From Paenibacillus pinihumi DSM 23905 = JCM 16419 (GTDB taxonomy: Bacteria > Bacillota > Bacilli > Paenibacillales > Paenibacillaceae): a stretch of DNA of 64,000 nt. The notes beneath the pieces are model-generated. The model saw only the letters and a program-made list of their open reading frames with translations. It searched no databases and had not been told where the DNA came from. Where the stretch lies: the NCBI RefSeq assembly GCF_000422505.1, contig NZ_AULX01000026.1:1-64000 (forward strand). Reading direction: 5' to 3'. A program made the position numbers and the translations under genes. Position 1 is the first letter of the stretch. Every line of letters starts with the position of its first letter. Shown piece by piece: positions 25,745-36,162 of this stretch.

Positions 25745-26629
25745 TTGAGTAAAAGGGAAGCAGGTTTATTCGATCGGCTGTTTGATATCTGTATCTATGG
25801 ATTTCTGATTTTACTTGTAATCGCAACACTATATCCGCTGCTCTATGTCCTGTTCGCATCTTTGAGTGATGCCGGGCAGCTGATGATGAACAAAGGAATG
25901 CTATGGAAGCCGCTTGGCTTCAGCGTGGAAGCATATAAGAGCGTTATTAACAATCCAAGCATCGCCATGGGTTACCGGAATACAATCTTCATCGTGGTAG
26001 CCGGAGTTATCGTCAACCTGTTGATGACGTCCCTGGGAGCTTATGTACTGTCCCGGAAAAATGTGATGTGGAACCAGATGTTCATGTTTATGATCGTATT
26101 CACGATGTTCTTTGGCGGAGGGCTGATTCCGCTCTACCTGATGGTCAAAAATGTCGGACTGCTGGATTCCCTGTGGTCGACGATTCTGCCGTTTGCAATT
26201 AGCACCTTTAATCTGATTATTATGCGCACCTCCTTTATGGGCATCCCCGACAGTCTGGAGGAGTCGGCCAAAATTGACGGAGCGAATCATTTTACCATCC
26301 TGTTCCGGATCATCCTGCCGCTGTCCATGCCGGTTATCGCCGTCATGATTCTGTATTATGCTGTAGACAAATGGAACGGCTGGTTCTATGCCTCCGTATT
26401 CATCAAGAGCCGGGAGCTGTTCCCGCTCCAGCTTGTATTAAGGGAAATCCTGATCGCCAACTCCACGGACAGCATGTCTGCGGGAGCGTCGGCAGGAGAT
26501 CGGCACCAGATTGGAGAAACTATCAAGTACGCAACTATTATGGTTGCAACCGTTCCGATTCTTTGCGTCTATCCATTCGTACAGCGCTTCTTTGTCAAAG
26601 GCGTCATGATCGGATCATTGAAAGGGTAA
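25745..26629 (+). CDS. ABC importer permease, MalG/LplC type (second subunit)
   Basis: The 294-residue protein starts at TTG, preceded by GAGGTG. It has the family opening DRLFDICIYGFLILLVIATLYPLLYVLFASLS, and the EAA loop GIPDSLEESAKIDGANHFTI near residue 175. Six membrane segments are expected. It follows the first permease by 11 bases and precedes the GH88 gene by 24, so the three are co-transcribed. Confidence 0.9.
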   Translation: MSKREAGLFDRLFDICIYGFLILLVIATLYPLLYVLFASLSDAGQLMMNKGMLWKPLGFSVEAYKSVINNPSIAMGYRNTIFIVVAGVIVNLLMTSLGAYVLSRKNVMWNQMFMFMIVFTMFFGGGLIPLYLMVKNVGLLDSLWSTILPFAISTFNLIIMRTSFMGIPDSLEESAKIDGANHFTILFRIILPLSMPVIAVMILYYAVDKWNGWFYASVFIKSRELFPLQLVLREILIANSTDSMSAGASAGDRHQIGETIKYATIMVATVPILCVYPFVQRFFVKGVMIGSLKG

Positions 26630-26653
26630 GCAAGGCACAGAAGGGAGTATGGG

Positions 26654-27775
26654 ATGAATACATTTAACGAAGCGAAGGTACAGGAAATTTGGGAGCGCAT
26701 TCAAACCAAGGTAGACCGCATGATCGGTCAAATTGGGGACAAAAACGTTCACGTTGCAGGTGCTGACGGGAAATACGACAATACGAACATTGACTGGTGG
26801 ACCTCCGCCTTCTGGCCGGGCATTCTCTGGGTCATGCATGATATGACAGGCGAGGACAAGTATAAGGATGCGGCATGGGGTTGGGATGAGCGATTGGAGC
26901 AGCATATGCTCCGGCCAAACTCCTTTGACCATGATGTTGGATTCCATTTCCTCCCAACTGCAGTTATCAAGCACAAACTGACTGGTGACAAGGATGCGGT
27001 CCGCCGCGGGCTGTTCGCAGCCAATTTCATGGCCGGACGGTTTAATACGAACGGGCAATTCATTAGAGCGTGGAATGGAGATAAGCACGGCTGGTCCATT
27101 GTAGACACAATGATGAACATTTCGCTGCTGTTCTGGGCTTCCGAGGAGAGCGGGGACCCGCGTTTTGCACAAGTGGCGAGGTCGCATGCGAATATGGTGC
27201 TGAAGCAGTTTGTGCAGGAGGACGGGGCGGTGCACCATATCGTCTCCTTCGACCCGCAGACCGGGGAGCGCATCGAGGCGATCGGCGGCCAGGGGGCTGC
27301 ACCTGACTCGGCATGGAGCCGGGGAGCTTCGTGGGCTCTTCACGGCCTGGCCAATACGTTCCGCTACACAGGCGATGTTGCCTATCTGCAAGCGGCGCAG
27401 CGCGTAGCCAACTTCTTCATCGCCCATTTGCCGGAAGATCATGTCCCTCACTGGGATTTCCGCGTGGAGGGCGATCTTGCTTCCGAGCCGCGCGATACCT
27501 CTGCCGGCGCGTGTGCAGCATCCGGGCTGATCGAATTGGCAAGCCTGCTCCCTGAGAAGCAGGGAAGATCCTATCGTGCTGCCGCCGAGCGCATCCTGCT
27601 GTCGCTGTATGAGAACTACGGCACGTGGGATAATCCGGACCACGAGGCCATACTGGTAGAGGGCACCGGGCATAAGCCTGCCGGGCAGAATGTAAATGTA
27701 TCGCTGATCTATGGCGATTATTTCTTCGTTGAGTCCTTTGCAAAACTGCGCGGCTGGGAGAAGCGTGTTTTCTAG
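26654..27775 (+). CDS. GH88 unsaturated glucuronyl hydrolase
   Basis: The 373-residue cytosolic (alpha/alpha)6-barrel enzyme removes 4,5-unsaturated uronic acid from the end of oligosaccharides released by polysaccharide lyases. The two catalytic Asp of the Bacillus sp. GL1 enzyme correspond to Asp94 in FDHDVGFHF and Asp151 in SIVDTMMN. The RGASWALHGL segment is also conserved. AGAAGGGAG lies ahead of the ATG. Its place behind the importer says the imported sugar carries an unsaturated uronate. Candidates are glycosaminoglycan, xanthan or gellan-like fragments; the sequence does not decide. Confidence 0.9.
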   Translation: MNTFNEAKVQEIWERIQTKVDRMIGQIGDKNVHVAGADGKYDNTNIDWWTSAFWPGILWVMHDMTGEDKYKDAAWGWDERLEQHMLRPNSFDHDVGFHFLPTAVIKHKLTGDKDAVRRGLFAANFMAGRFNTNGQFIRAWNGDKHGWSIVDTMMNISLLFWASEESGDPRFAQVARSHANMVLKQFVQEDGAVHHIVSFDPQTGERIEAIGGQGAAPDSAWSRGASWALHGLANTFRYTGDVAYLQAAQRVANFFIAHLPEDHVPHWDFRVEGDLASEPRDTSAGACAASGLIELASLLPEKQGRSYRAAAERILLSLYENYGTWDNPDHEAILVEGTGHKPAGQNVNVSLIYGDYFFVESFAKLRGWEKRVF

Positions 27776-27817
27776 CTGACCGCTGCCGGCTGTCTGCGAA
27801 ACAAATAGAAACCCCCG

Positions 27818-27849
27818 AGCCCGGGTGGCGCATCGCGTCCATTCGGGCT
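27818..27849 (+). terminator. Possible terminator after the GH88 gene
   Basis: AGCCCG at 27818-27823 pairs with CGGGCT at 27844-27849, with weaker inner pairing; ATTTGGG follows. The stem is modest and has no full T run. Confidence 0.4.
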
Positions 27850-28024
27850 ATTTGGGCATTGTGGAGCGCAAATCCGGAAGGATTTGAGTTTTTATCAATC
27901 GCTTTACAGCAATTGACTATATCGGCAGCTTGCCTTTTCGGTCATACTAGGGGTTACCCAATTCATAAAATTGATAATCTAATCACGATAATTCTATTCT
28001 CATGCTGAAGGGTGAGGAGATTCT

Positions 28025-30388
28025 ATGAACATGCGATATTTGTGGCGGAAAAGAAAGAGCATCGTTGTCACATGGCTGATCTCCTACAGTGTCGTGCTTT
28101 TCGTGCCGATTGTGATTAGTCTGATTATCTATTCGCAGGCCAGCCATGCGCTCAGGGGGGAAATCCATCGCGCTAACGATTCCTTGCTCAAGCAAATGCG
28201 GTATACCATCGACAATCAGATTGAGCTGATGAAACGGCTGAACATGGAGATTACGTGGAATGCCAAGCTCCAGAGCCTGATGTACTCCAGCAAGCCGTCC
28301 AAGGAAGCGCCGTTTACAGCCTATCAGCTGGTCAAGGATTTCAGACTCTATAAAACCTCCTATGCTTCAATCGACGAGTTCTATGTCGTCTGGAACCGGG
28401 ATGGCTCCGTGCTGCGTCCGGGCAATGTCCGGGAGATGCAGACCGCTTTTCAGACGATTCATGATACGGGAGCGCTTTCTTACGCGCAATGGTTAGAACA
28501 ACTGCACCATCCGGCGCAGGACCAGTTCGTGCTGCTGCCCCACAAAGATGCGGCGCAAACGCGCACATCCATTGCCTACATTACACAGCTTCCCAAGGAT
28601 TTGAACGGCGATGATACCGGGACAGTAGTTGTCATGGCGGGCACTGCACGGTTTCAGGAAGCATTTGAGAGTATCTCCGCTTTTAGCGGGGGCCGACTGC
28701 TGATCCTGAACCAGGAAGACCGGATTCTGTTGTCCAATGCTGAAGATTCGAAGCCACAGGTGCAGAATAACCTCATGCTGGAGCCGTTCATGGACGGCGG
28801 CCGCTTCCGGCTGGATGCTGAACCTGCCAAGGGCTCGGAGCTGATTTCGATTCAATCGGCAGTGTCCGGTCTGAAGTATGTGCTGATCTTGCCAAGCAGC
28901 ATCTATTGGGAGAAAGCGGAGTATGTCCGCAGCTTCACTTATATCAGCATCCTGATCAGCCTGTTCGGTGCAGGCGTGCTGACATGGTTCTTCATGCGCC
29001 GCAATTATTCGCCGATTCAGCAGCTGGTACAGTCGCTGGCAGACAAGAACGGGCAGGAGGATCATACGGAGTGGAATGAACTGCGATTGATCCAGCGGGC
29101 CATACTGAATGTGCATACTGAGAAGGATGAGATTGCGCTCCAGCTTCAGAAGCACCAGCATGTGCTCCGCTCCAATATGCTGAACCGGCTGTTCAAGGGC
29201 AAACTGGACCCCCTTGTCCCTTATGAGGAAGCTTTCAAGTCCTTTCATATGGAGCTGTTGTCCGATGATTTTGCCGTCATCCTGTTTGTGGTGGAAAATG
29301 ACGAAAATCTGTACGCCAAGCTCCCTGGCATTGATGACAATGAGCGGAGCAAGCTCATGCAATTTATTATCGGCAATGTCGTGGAAGAGCTCGCCGTACA
29401 GCGTCAGCATGCAGGCTACGTAGTCGAAGTGGACGATATGATGGTCTGTCTGGTCAATCTGAGTCCGTCTGCGGAAAATGTCCAGCAGCAGCTTCATGAG
29501 ATTGCCTCCGAGGCACAGCAATTCCTGAGCCGGTACGAGATGGATCTGACCGTCTCGATTAGCGGCAAGCATGCCTCCTGGCCGGGGATCGGGCAGGCGT
29601 ATCAGGAGGCGGTGGATGCCATGGAATACAAGATGGTGCTTGGAAAGAAAGGGATTATCGCTTATCAGGACATACGCCGGGACCCGGCCGAGTTGTCCCG
29701 GAACGGATATTATTATCCGCTGCAGACCGAGCAGCAGCTGATTAATTTCATTAAGACCGGGGACTTCGGACAGGCATCGGATTTTATGAATGAAATAACA
29801 GCGCGCAACTTCAGCAAGCCGGTTATGTCGCTGACGCTGGCACGCTGCCTGATCTTTAATCTTGTTGGCACCATGATGAAGGCCATTCATGAGCTTGGAG
29901 ACGGGGATGACAGTTTGCTGGAAGACAACCCGCTATGGATGGATAAAATTATTGCCTGCGATACCATTCAGGAGATGCAGGCGGAGCTTCATCTGCTGCT
30001 GCAGGAGGTATGTGACTATGCGTCAGCCAAGCGGTCTTCCAACGTATCGAAGGAGCGGGAAGGCTCGCTGCGGGACCTGACGAATAGCGTCGCCCGGCAT
30101 ATTGAAGAAAATTTTCAGGATATGAATCTGAATGTGAATGCCATCGGAGAGCGTTTCGAGCTAAAGGGAAGCTACCTCTCCAAGTTGTTCAAGAGCCAGA
30201 CCGGGGAAGGCCTGCTTGATTATATCCATAAATACCGGATTGAACAGGCCAAGCCGATGATGAAGGGCAAGCGCGAATCGATTGCAGAGATTGCCCGTCT
30301 GGTCGGTTATAATGACGCTGCGACCTTCATCCGGGTTTTCAAGAAATACGAAGGCATCACGCCGGGAAAATATAAGGAATTATTTTAG
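28025..30388 (+). CDS. Membrane-bound AraC-type sensor-regulator
   Basis: The 787-residue protein has membrane segments at about residues 17-38 and 300-322 that enclose an extracellular sensing domain. A cytoplasmic linker follows, then a C-terminal double helix-turn-helix (residues about 685-787; LNVNAIGERFELKGSYLSKLFKSQTG and IAEIARLVGYNDAATFIRVFKKYEG). This design is common beside LplA-type importers in Paenibacillus and lets one protein sense a sugar outside and act on DNA. It probably controls the importer/GH88 operon just upstream. A hairpin at 30395-30427 follows its stop. Confidence 0.9.
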   Translation: MNMRYLWRKRKSIVVTWLISYSVVLFVPIVISLIIYSQASHALRGEIHRANDSLLKQMRYTIDNQIELMKRLNMEITWNAKLQSLMYSSKPSKEAPFTAYQLVKDFRLYKTSYASIDEFYVVWNRDGSVLRPGNVREMQTAFQTIHDTGALSYAQWLEQLHHPAQDQFVLLPHKDAAQTRTSIAYITQLPKDLNGDDTGTVVVMAGTARFQEAFESISAFSGGRLLILNQEDRILLSNAEDSKPQVQNNLMLEPFMDGGRFRLDAEPAKGSELISIQSAVSGLKYVLILPSSIYWEKAEYVRSFTYISILISLFGAGVLTWFFMRRNYSPIQQLVQSLADKNGQEDHTEWNELRLIQRAILNVHTEKDEIALQLQKHQHVLRSNMLNRLFKGKLDPLVPYEEAFKSFHMELLSDDFAVILFVVENDENLYAKLPGIDDNERSKLMQFIIGNVVEELAVQRQHAGYVVEVDDMMVCLVNLSPSAENVQQQLHEIASEAQQFLSRYEMDLTVSISGKHASWPGIGQAYQEAVDAMEYKMVLGKKGIIAYQDIRRDPAELSRNGYYYPLQTEQQLINFIKTGDFGQASDFMNEITARNFSKPVMSLTLARCLIFNLVGTMMKAIHELGDGDDSLLEDNPLWMDKIIACDTIQEMQAELHLLLQEVCDYASAKRSSNVSKEREGSLRDLTNSVARHIEENFQDMNLNVNAIGERFELKGSYLSKLFKSQTGEGLLDYIHKYRIEQAKPMMKGKRESIAEIARLVGYNDAATFIRVFKKYEGITPGKYKELF

Positions 30389-30394
30389 CGAAAG

Positions 30395-30427
30395 AGCCAT
30401 GCCCCGTAATTGTATGGGAGCATGGCT
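30395..30427 (+). terminator. Hairpin after the AraC sensor gene
   Basis: AGCCATGC at 30395-30402 pairs with GCATGGCT at 30420-30427, with possible inner CCC/GGG pairing. It lacks a clear T run. Confidence 0.45.
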
Positions 30428-30483
30428 TATCCCGGATCAGCCACTGATTCATCACCGGACGATGAATGGATAAATAGCCAGGA

Positions 30484-32259
30484 CTACAGCTTGAATTGCT
30501 TCACCATCAGAAGCATTTCGCCGGATATACGGCTCATAGAGTCTGCTGATGCGGAGATTTCCTCCATAGCCGCAAGCTGACTGGCCGTGGCGGTGGAAAT
30601 CATCTGAGCCAGATCATTGGAGCGTACCGCCATATGATCGATCTCTTGCAGCGAAGCGTTGAACTCCTGAGCGCTGGCGGATATTTGTTCAGACGCGGCA
30701 GAGGTTTCCTGTACGTGATACACGGCGCTGCGGGTCGCGACCAGTATTCTTTGGAACGCCTCTCCCGAATGCCGGATTGAATCAACGCCAGCCTGCACAT
30801 CCTGCTCGCCTTGACCCATGGCGGTGGCGGCTTTATTAATATCGGTCAGAATGGCCTGAATCAGCTCTGCTACCTCCAGGGAGGATGTTCTTGAGCGTTC
30901 CGCCAGCTTTCTAATCTCATCCGCAACAACTGCAAATCCTTTGCCCTCTTCCCCAGCCCTTGCGGCCTCGATGGCTGCATTCAGTGCAAGCAGATTGGTT
31001 TGCGACGAAATATTTGTCATTGCGTCGATGATCTCGCCAATCTGCTGCGACCGTTCGTTCAACTGATTGACGATTTGAGAGAGGCCGCCCACCGTTGAGG
31101 ATACAGCAATCATTTGCTCCGCTGATTGTGTGATCAGCTCGTTTCCATGTTCGGCATGGCTTAAGGTAGCTAATGAAGCCTCATAAGCAGTCGAGGAAGT
31201 GATTGCGATGCGTTGTGCACTGGCTGACAATCCCTCCATGGCATAGGTGCTCTCTTGCAGGCTTCTTTTTTGCGTTTCATTGCTCAATGCCACTTCCTGT
31301 GCAGATAGGGCAATTTGGTCGGTAGCTGCTGTTGTCTCCCCAAAGGTGACGGACAGGTCACGGGAGGCCAAAGACAGGGCATCAGCGTGGGACAGCAGTC
31401 CTTGGGTAAGCTCTCTTAACCGGCTGTGCATGGTCTGGAAGGAGGTGTACAGGTCGCCAATTTCATCCCGGCTATGTATGGCCAGCGCACTTTGCGACAA
31501 GTCGCCCGCAGCAACCTGTTTGGCCTGCTGCGTCAGCCGGACAAGCGATCTGGTGAGACGCATCGCAAGCAGGGCAACAATAATCCCTCCGGCTGCAATA
31601 CATCCGAGCAGCGTATACACAGTACCCTGCACAATGCGCTGCAGTCCCGCGTTATAGTCCTTAATATAGGAGCCTGCTACAATTGTCCATCCCCAGTTCG
31701 GATCCCTGAGCGAATAGGCAATTTTCATGGCTTCTGCGGTGGAGTCCGGCAGCGGCCATTTGTATACGGTAACGCCGCCGCCCGGTTGCTGCCCCTTCTG
31801 AAGCATGTCCCGGATATGATAAAAGCCGTCGCTCGTCTGCTTGTCCCAAAATGGCTGTCCCTCAAGTGCCGGGTGGGCGACCAAATCACCCTGGTCGTTC
31901 AGCACAAAAAAATAACCGTGCTCGCCAATATCGATCTTTGTATTGATTGTGCGTGTGCCATCCGTTCGCTGCGGTCCGAGAAGCAGCTGTTTCATCTTCT
32001 CCTGTGCCTCTTCCTTGCTTAACGCGCCTTTCTTGACGGCATCTTCGAACGACCCGATGAGTTCTGCCGCCATATGAACCGTGTTCCGGAGATTGGTCTC
32101 CATCTGCAGATTGCTTTCGCGGGCTGACACCCAGATGCTCATGCTGCCTACCAGCAATGCCGGGATCATTAGAATTGCAAGCGAGAGGACCAGCCATTTA
32201 GTCCGGATAGTAAACCGCCATTGTCTTGCTCTAGTGTTTGTATTTGTATTTGTCCCCAT
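30484..32259 (-). CDS. Methyl-accepting chemotaxis protein with single-Cache sensor
   Basis: The 591-residue chemoreceptor has a first membrane segment (about residues 24-45). Its periplasmic-type sCache_2 domain contains [21 protein letters not shown] and [16 protein letters not shown] second membrane segment (about 212-232), a HAMP linker and a C-terminal signalling hairpin follow; the tip is [34 protein letters not shown]. Cache domains of this type bind small organic acids. It lies between two parts of the polysaccharide region, so a link to those sugars is possible but unproven. The start has a GGGGGG ribosome site. Confidence 0.92.
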   Translation of the reverse strand: MGTNTNTNTRARQWRFTIRTKWLVLSLAILMIPALLVGSMSIWVSARESNLQMETNLRNTVHMAAELIGSFEDAVKKGALSKEEAQEKMKQLLLGPQRTDGTRTINTKIDIGEHGYFFVLNDQGDLVAHPALEGQPFWDKQTSDGFYHIRDMLQKGQQPGGGVTVYKWPLPDSTAEAMKIAYSLRDPNWGWTIVAGSYIKDYNAGLQRIVQGTVYTLLGCIAAGGIIVALLAMRLTRSLVRLTQQAKQVAAGDLSQSALAIHSRDEIGDLYTSFQTMHSRLRELTQGLLSHADALSLASRDLSVTFGETTAATDQIALSAQEVALSNETQKRSLQESTYAMEGLSASAQRIAITSSTAYEASLATLSHAEHGNELITQSAEQMIAVSSTVGGLSQIVNQLNERSQQIGEIIDAMTNISSQTNLLALNAAIEAARAGEEGKGFAVVADEIRKLAERSRTSSLEVAELIQAILTDINKAATAMGQGEQDVQAGVDSIRHSGEAFQRILVATRSAVYHVQETSAASEQISASAQEFNASLQEIDHMAVRSNDLAQMISTATASQLAAMEEISASADSMSRISGEMLLMVKQFKL

Positions 32260-32387
32260 GAAAATCCCCCCGTTAAACTTCTGGTATTCCTGCTATAGAA
32301 AAAGCATATTGCGCGCACGGATGATGGTTATGGTTCCTGTGTAATTGAAATGACCTCCGCGCTAAAGCTGCATATTACATGATGAAT

Positions 32388-32425
32388 GAAAAACAGCAGT
32401 CCAAAGTGGCCTTTGAACTGCTGTC
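32388..32425 (-). terminator. Terminator of the DinB gene
   Basis: AAACAGCAGTCCAAAG and CTTTGAACTGCTGT form a stem around a short loop. A residues on the left give a T run in the leftward direction. It lies 20 bases after the DinB-family stop. Confidence 0.75.
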
Positions 32426-32444
32426 ATGGATCAGAATCGGAAGC

Positions 32445-32906
32445 TTATTTCAATGTTTTCAGCATGGCGGAGACAAAGCCGATATGATCGGTTGCATGCA
32501 GTACCGTGGAGACAATCAGCTCTCCAAATGTCTCGGCTCTCAGAAAGTTTTCTTTTACGGGTACGTCCAGCTTGCCCTCTAGCAATTTTCGGATCTGGTC
32601 CGGCTGCTCCCTCAATTGGGCTATCAGCACATCCCATGCAGGCGGCTCGCTATGCCAGTCCGAGGGCTTCGTTCCATAGGCGAAAAAATCCTGGTAGCTG
32701 GCGGGAAGCGGCTGATCCAACGCAAATTCCGGAAGGCCGAATACATGGAATTCTGTTACGGTAAGCACATGACCGATATGCCAATGAATGCTGTTCTTAA
32801 AGCCTTCCGGAATAAGGTTACGCTTGCCCTCCGGGCATTGGGCAACCAGCTCGGTCAATTGATTGTGACGGTTCTTCAAAATATCAAAAATGAAATCTGT
32901 TCTCAT
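32445..32906 (-). CDS. DinB-family metal-binding helical protein
   Basis: The 153-residue protein is a four-helix DinB/YfiT-type protein. The metal ligands expected in the family are present: His in SIHWHIGHVL (about residues 40-48) and His in VLHATDHIGFVSAM near residue 140. Members include thiol S-transferases using bacillithiol and proteins of unknown role. GAGGAGGT precedes the ATG. It lies in the same direction as the MsrAB gene upstream, which also deals with sulfur chemistry, but no functional link is shown. Confidence 0.85.
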   Translation of the reverse strand: MRTDFIFDILKNRHNQLTELVAQCPEGKRNLIPEGFKNSIHWHIGHVLTVTEFHVFGLPEFALDQPLPASYQDFFAYGTKPSDWHSEPPAWDVLIAQLREQPDQIRKLLEGKLDVPVKENFLRAETFGELIVSTVLHATDHIGFVSAMLKTLK

Positions 32907-32959
32907 GGTTCATACCTCCTCATAATGGTTATCCTGAGATGTGGGTCATCCACATCGGC

Positions 32960-34108
32960 CTATAATTCCTGCTGCTCGAACTGGGAGGCGTAAGCGCCGT
33001 AGCCCTTGGTATCAAGCTCGTCCTTTGGAATGAACTTCAAAGCTGCCGAGTTGATACAATATCTAAACCCTGTAGGCTTAGGACCATCCTCAAACAGATC
33101 CCCGAGGAAGGAATCGGCATCCCGGCTTCTGACCTGAGTAACGGACGAGAACAAGCCGCCTTTTTCTTTCAGCACAACGTGTTCTTTGTCTAACGGCTGT
33201 GTGAAGCTCGGCCAGCCTGTTCCGGCATCGAATTTATCCTTGGAGCTGAACAGCGGCTCGCCAGAAACAATATCCACGTATATGCCTTCTTGCTGATTAT
33301 CCCAGTATTCATTTTCGAACGGCCGCTCATCCACATCGTTCTGGGTTACATCGTATTGAAGCGGGGTCAATGTTTTTAGCCTTTCGGCTTTGTTGAAATC
33401 CATGTGGATGTCTGCCTGACCAGCAACCTCTGCTGTCCGGTCTTTGCCCCAAGTGCGGTCCAAAAAGGCGTCCCTCCCGGAGACAAACTGGGTGAGCTTA
33501 TAACGGATCGGATTTTTTTTATAGTAGTCCTGATGCTCTTCCTCCGCCATGTAGAACTTAGTGGCAGCTGCAATCTCGGTTACAATCGGCTTGTCAAACT
33601 TTCCGGTTGCAGCCAGCGCGTCTCTGGAAGCTTCAGCGGCAGCCTTTTGCCCCTTGCTGTTGTAAAACACAGCGGTGTGGTACTGTGGGCCAAGGTTGTC
33701 AAATTGTCCGTCTGCATTTGTAGGGTCGATGCTCTGCCAGAATACTTGAAGCAGCTCGTCATACGTAATCTGATTCGGATTATAACGGACTTCCACAGAT
33801 TCAAGATGTCCGGTGCTGCCTGAGGAAACCTCGGCATAGGTCGGATTTTGCGTTTGCCCTCCGGTATAACCGGCCGACACGCTCAGCACGCCCTTGAGAT
33901 CCTCAAAGTACGGCTCGAACTGCCAGAAACAGCCTCCGGCAAAAACAGCGGTTTCATATCTCGTTACAGAACCGGCATGTACGATATTCACGGGCTTGTG
34001 TCCCTCCATCATCGTTGTGGATTTGACAGGCGCATTATAGATGTAAAAGACCATGACGACAGCAATAGCAACGGGCAATACGAAGTATCGATTTTTTTTG
34101 AACTTCAA
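32960..34108 (-). CDS. msrAB: Membrane-anchored MsrA-MsrB fusion with altered MsrB site
   Basis: The start is TTG 34108, nine bases after AGGAGG; a longer frame exists upstream but lacks support. The 382-residue protein has an N-terminal membrane anchor (about residues 9-26), an MsrA domain with catalytic Cys60 in GGCFWQFE, and an MsrB domain with Cys351 in RYCINSAAL. Both reduce methionine sulfoxide, of S and R form. In typical MsrB the motif is DSHLGHVF; here it is DSFLGDLF, with Phe334 and Asp337 in place of the two active-site His. The resolving-Cys position GCGWPSF is GTGWPSF. The R-reductase half may be weak or altered. Confidence 0.88.
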   Translation of the reverse strand: MKFKKNRYFVLPVAIAVVMVFYIYNAPVKSTTMMEGHKPVNIVHAGSVTRYETAVFAGGCFWQFEPYFEDLKGVLSVSAGYTGGQTQNPTYAEVSSGSTGHLESVEVRYNPNQITYDELLQVFWQSIDPTNADGQFDNLGPQYHTAVFYNSKGQKAAAEASRDALAATGKFDKPIVTEIAAATKFYMAEEEHQDYYKKNPIRYKLTQFVSGRDAFLDRTWGKDRTAEVAGQADIHMDFNKAERLKTLTPLQYDVTQNDVDERPFENEYWDNQQEGIYVDIVSGEPLFSSKDKFDAGTGWPSFTQPLDKEHVVLKEKGGLFSSVTQVRSRDADSFLGDLFEDGPKPTGFRYCINSAALKFIPKDELDTKGYGAYASQFEQQEL

Positions 34109-34165
34109 TTCCGACCGCCTCCTCATTGTGTTTGTACTGCATTTCTTATTTTGAATTTTAACAAG

Positions 34166-34192
34166 AAAAAACCCGCAGCAAATGTGCGGGTT
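34166..34192 (-). terminator. Terminator of the two-component operon
   Basis: AACCCGCA and TGCGGGTT form a perfect stem; the A run at 34166-34171 gives the T run leftward. It follows the response-regulator stop at 34278. Confidence 0.8.
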
Positions 34193-34277
34193 GTCATGAA
34201 TTTGGTTCCATATAAGACGGCTTTTCAGCTTTCTGACAGGCGAATTTTCATGCCCCTGCCAAAAGTCATGCCGTCGA

Positions 34278-34940
34278 TTATTTAAAGTGACGAACTGAAA
34301 ATACCGCAGCCTGTGTTCTGTCGCGCAGTCCAAGCTTGGCCATCAGGCTGGATACATGGTTTTTAACCGTCCCTTCAGAAATAAACAGCTGGTCGGCAAT
34401 TTCCTTATTGTTCAGGCCCTGGCCCAATAAAGCCAGAATCTCCTTCTCCCGTTCAGTCAAGCTCCCCGGCAGCTCATCGTCACCGGAATTCAAAATTTTG
34501 GGCTGCATGGACGGGGCAGCCGGAATTTTCTTTAATTCCTTCAGCAGCATAGCCGTGATATCAGGCTGGAGGACTGTTCCTCCGTTATAGACGGTTTGAA
34601 TGGCGCTGACGATGGCCTCGGAGGGCATGTCTTTAAGCAAATAGCCATGTACACCTTTTTCCAAAACCTGCAGGATCAGCTCTGCATCATCGAATGTGGT
34701 CAAAATTAATACCTTGGTCTCGGGAAAGTGCTTGAGAATCAGCTCGGCGCCTTCCACACCGTCCATGCCCGGCATGCGAATATCCATTAAGACAACATCC
34801 GGCCTCAGTTCCGTCACTTTGGCGTAGGCGTCCCGCCCGTCAACGGCTGTTCCCACGACTTCCATCCCCGGCTCCAAATTGAGGATGGTCGCAAGACCCT
34901 CCCGCATGAGCCGCTGATCGTCAACTACCAGGATTCTCAA
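34278..34940 (-). CDS. NarL-family response regulator (LiaR/DesR-like)
   Basis: The start is taken at TTG 34940, directly before [14 protein letters not shown]; it overlaps the kinase gene by 20 bases, suggesting coupled translation. The 220-residue protein has a receiver domain with acidic pocket Asp7/Asp8 and phosphorylated Asp53 in [14 protein letters not shown]-terminal LuxR-type helix-turn-helix follows ([40 protein letters not shown]). Pairs of this class respond to envelope or membrane stress. No obvious target operon adjoins it. Confidence 0.9.
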   Translation of the reverse strand: MRILVVDDQRLMREGLATILNLEPGMEVVGTAVDGRDAYAKVTELRPDVVLMDIRMPGMDGVEGAELILKHFPETKVLILTTFDDAELILQVLEKGVHGYLLKDMPSEAIVSAIQTVYNGGTVLQPDITAMLLKELKKIPAAPSMQPKILNSGDDELPGSLTEREKEILALLGQGLNNKEIADQLFISEGTVKNHVSSLMAKLGLRDRTQAAVFSVRHFK

Positions 34941-36162
34941 GGAACGGTACCCCCATTTCAATATTTGGATAAGGAATGTTTGCTTGCACTGCAAACTGCA
35001 TATGGCCATCTTTTCCGAAGGAGACCTCGCCATCCCATTCCTTTATTCGCTCTTGCAGGTTCAATAACCCGAAGCCCGGCTGGACTTCGTCAGGCACGTC
35101 ACCGTCATTGCTGATGCTAAGCAAGAAGCTGCGCTCCGAATAGACAATCAGGATGCGGGCATGTTCTGCATCCGCGTGCTTCTTGGCATTCGTGAGCGAT
35201 TCCTGTACGATGCGGTATGCAGCAAGCTGAAGCTCCCCCGGCAGCGGCACTGCGCTTCCTTCAAATTCAAAGCGGGTCGCCACCTGCGCAAATTTCGTGA
35301 ATTCCTCTGACAGCTTGTCCAGGCTGTCATGCAAAAACATCGGTCGAACCGGTTCGTCCCTAATTGTCCGGACGGCAAGGCGGACCTCTTGGAGAGTAGA
35401 GCGCACCAGATCCTCGCAATCCCGGTAGACACTCTCGCTGCGTTTCGCATCTATCTGTCTCAGCTTGCGGGCCGCCTGCATTTGTACCACCAGGCTCGTC
35501 AGCTTGTGGCCGACTGTATCATGAATATCTCGGGCAATCCGTACACGCTCCCTGGAGGCTGCCCATTCTTCTGCCTTGAGAGCATACTCCTGAAGCCGCT
35601 CATGAGATTCCATTAATTGTTCGTATAACTGCAGTGTATCCTTGCGGGCCCTCTGATAGAAATGGATCAGCGTGCTGACAATACCTGCGAATATAATGAA
35701 CGAGCAGGTAATGAAGTAGCTCATGCCGTCGAACTGCTTATATAAATACCAATCCACACTGCCCATCGTCACCAGATATAGAATCAGCAAAAAGATACAC
35801 GTTAGGATGAGCATGCGGAAATTGTTAAAAAACATGAGAATCGCCAAAGCCGTAATGCCGACAAAAAGCTGATTCGGAAAATGTCCGCCGATAAAGATGT
35901 AGCCATAAGCGGCAGATACCAGAAAATCCAATATCAAAAGGTGAAACAGCCATTTTTTTCGCTTCTCTGCCCTGGAGTAGAACAGATTGACAAGCAGGAA
36001 CACAGCAACTGAAAAGACAAGAAAGCTGAACCGCCAAAAAGCCTCAATTGAAGTTTCAAAATAAAAAATACCGGAGACGAGCAAGCCTAATATGAGTTTT
36101 AGACCGAAAAAAATCTTCCAGGAAAGGGGCCCTCCTTTTATGAATTTCGCATCTTGAAGCAT
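34921..36162 (-). CDS. HisKA_3-type sensor histidine kinase
   Basis: The start is ATG 36162, behind GGGAAGGGAAG. The 413-residue protein has about five or six membrane segments in its first 175 residues, then the H-box RERVRIARDIHDTVGHKLTSL and a C-terminal ATPase domain ending with GFGLLNLQERIKEW. This DesK/LiaS layout, with little outside the membrane, is typical of kinases that sense membrane state or antibiotics. It is co-transcribed with the response regulator. Confidence 0.9.
   Translation of the reverse strand: MLQDAKFIKGGPLSWKIFFGLKLILGLLVSGIFYFETSIEAFWRFSFLVFSVAVFLLVNLFYSRAEKRKKWLFHLLILDFLVSAAYGYIFIGGHFPNQLFVGITALAILMFFNNFRMLILTCIFLLILYLVTMGSVDWYLYKQFDGMSYFITCSFIIFAGIVSTLIHFYQRARKDTLQLYEQLMESHERLQEYALKAEEWAASRERVRIARDIHDTVGHKLTSLVVQMQAARKLRQIDAKRSESVYRDCEDLVRSTLQEVRLAVRTIRDEPVRPMFLHDSLDKLSEEFTKFAQVATRFEFEGSAVPLPGELQLAAYRIVQESLTNAKKHADAEHARILIVYSERSFLLSISNDGDVPDEVQPGFGLLNLQERIKEWDGEVSFGKDGHMQFAVQANIPYPNIEMGVPFLENPGS

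Noticed and set aside
28493-29890. 465-codon frame opposite the AraC sensor gene
   Set aside because: Antisense shadow in a G+C-richer gene; no start signal, no motif.
34109-34333. N-terminal extension of the MsrAB frame
   Set aside because: It passes through the terminator hairpin at 34166-34192 and lacks a ribosome site; the TTG at 34108 has AGGAGG at proper distance.
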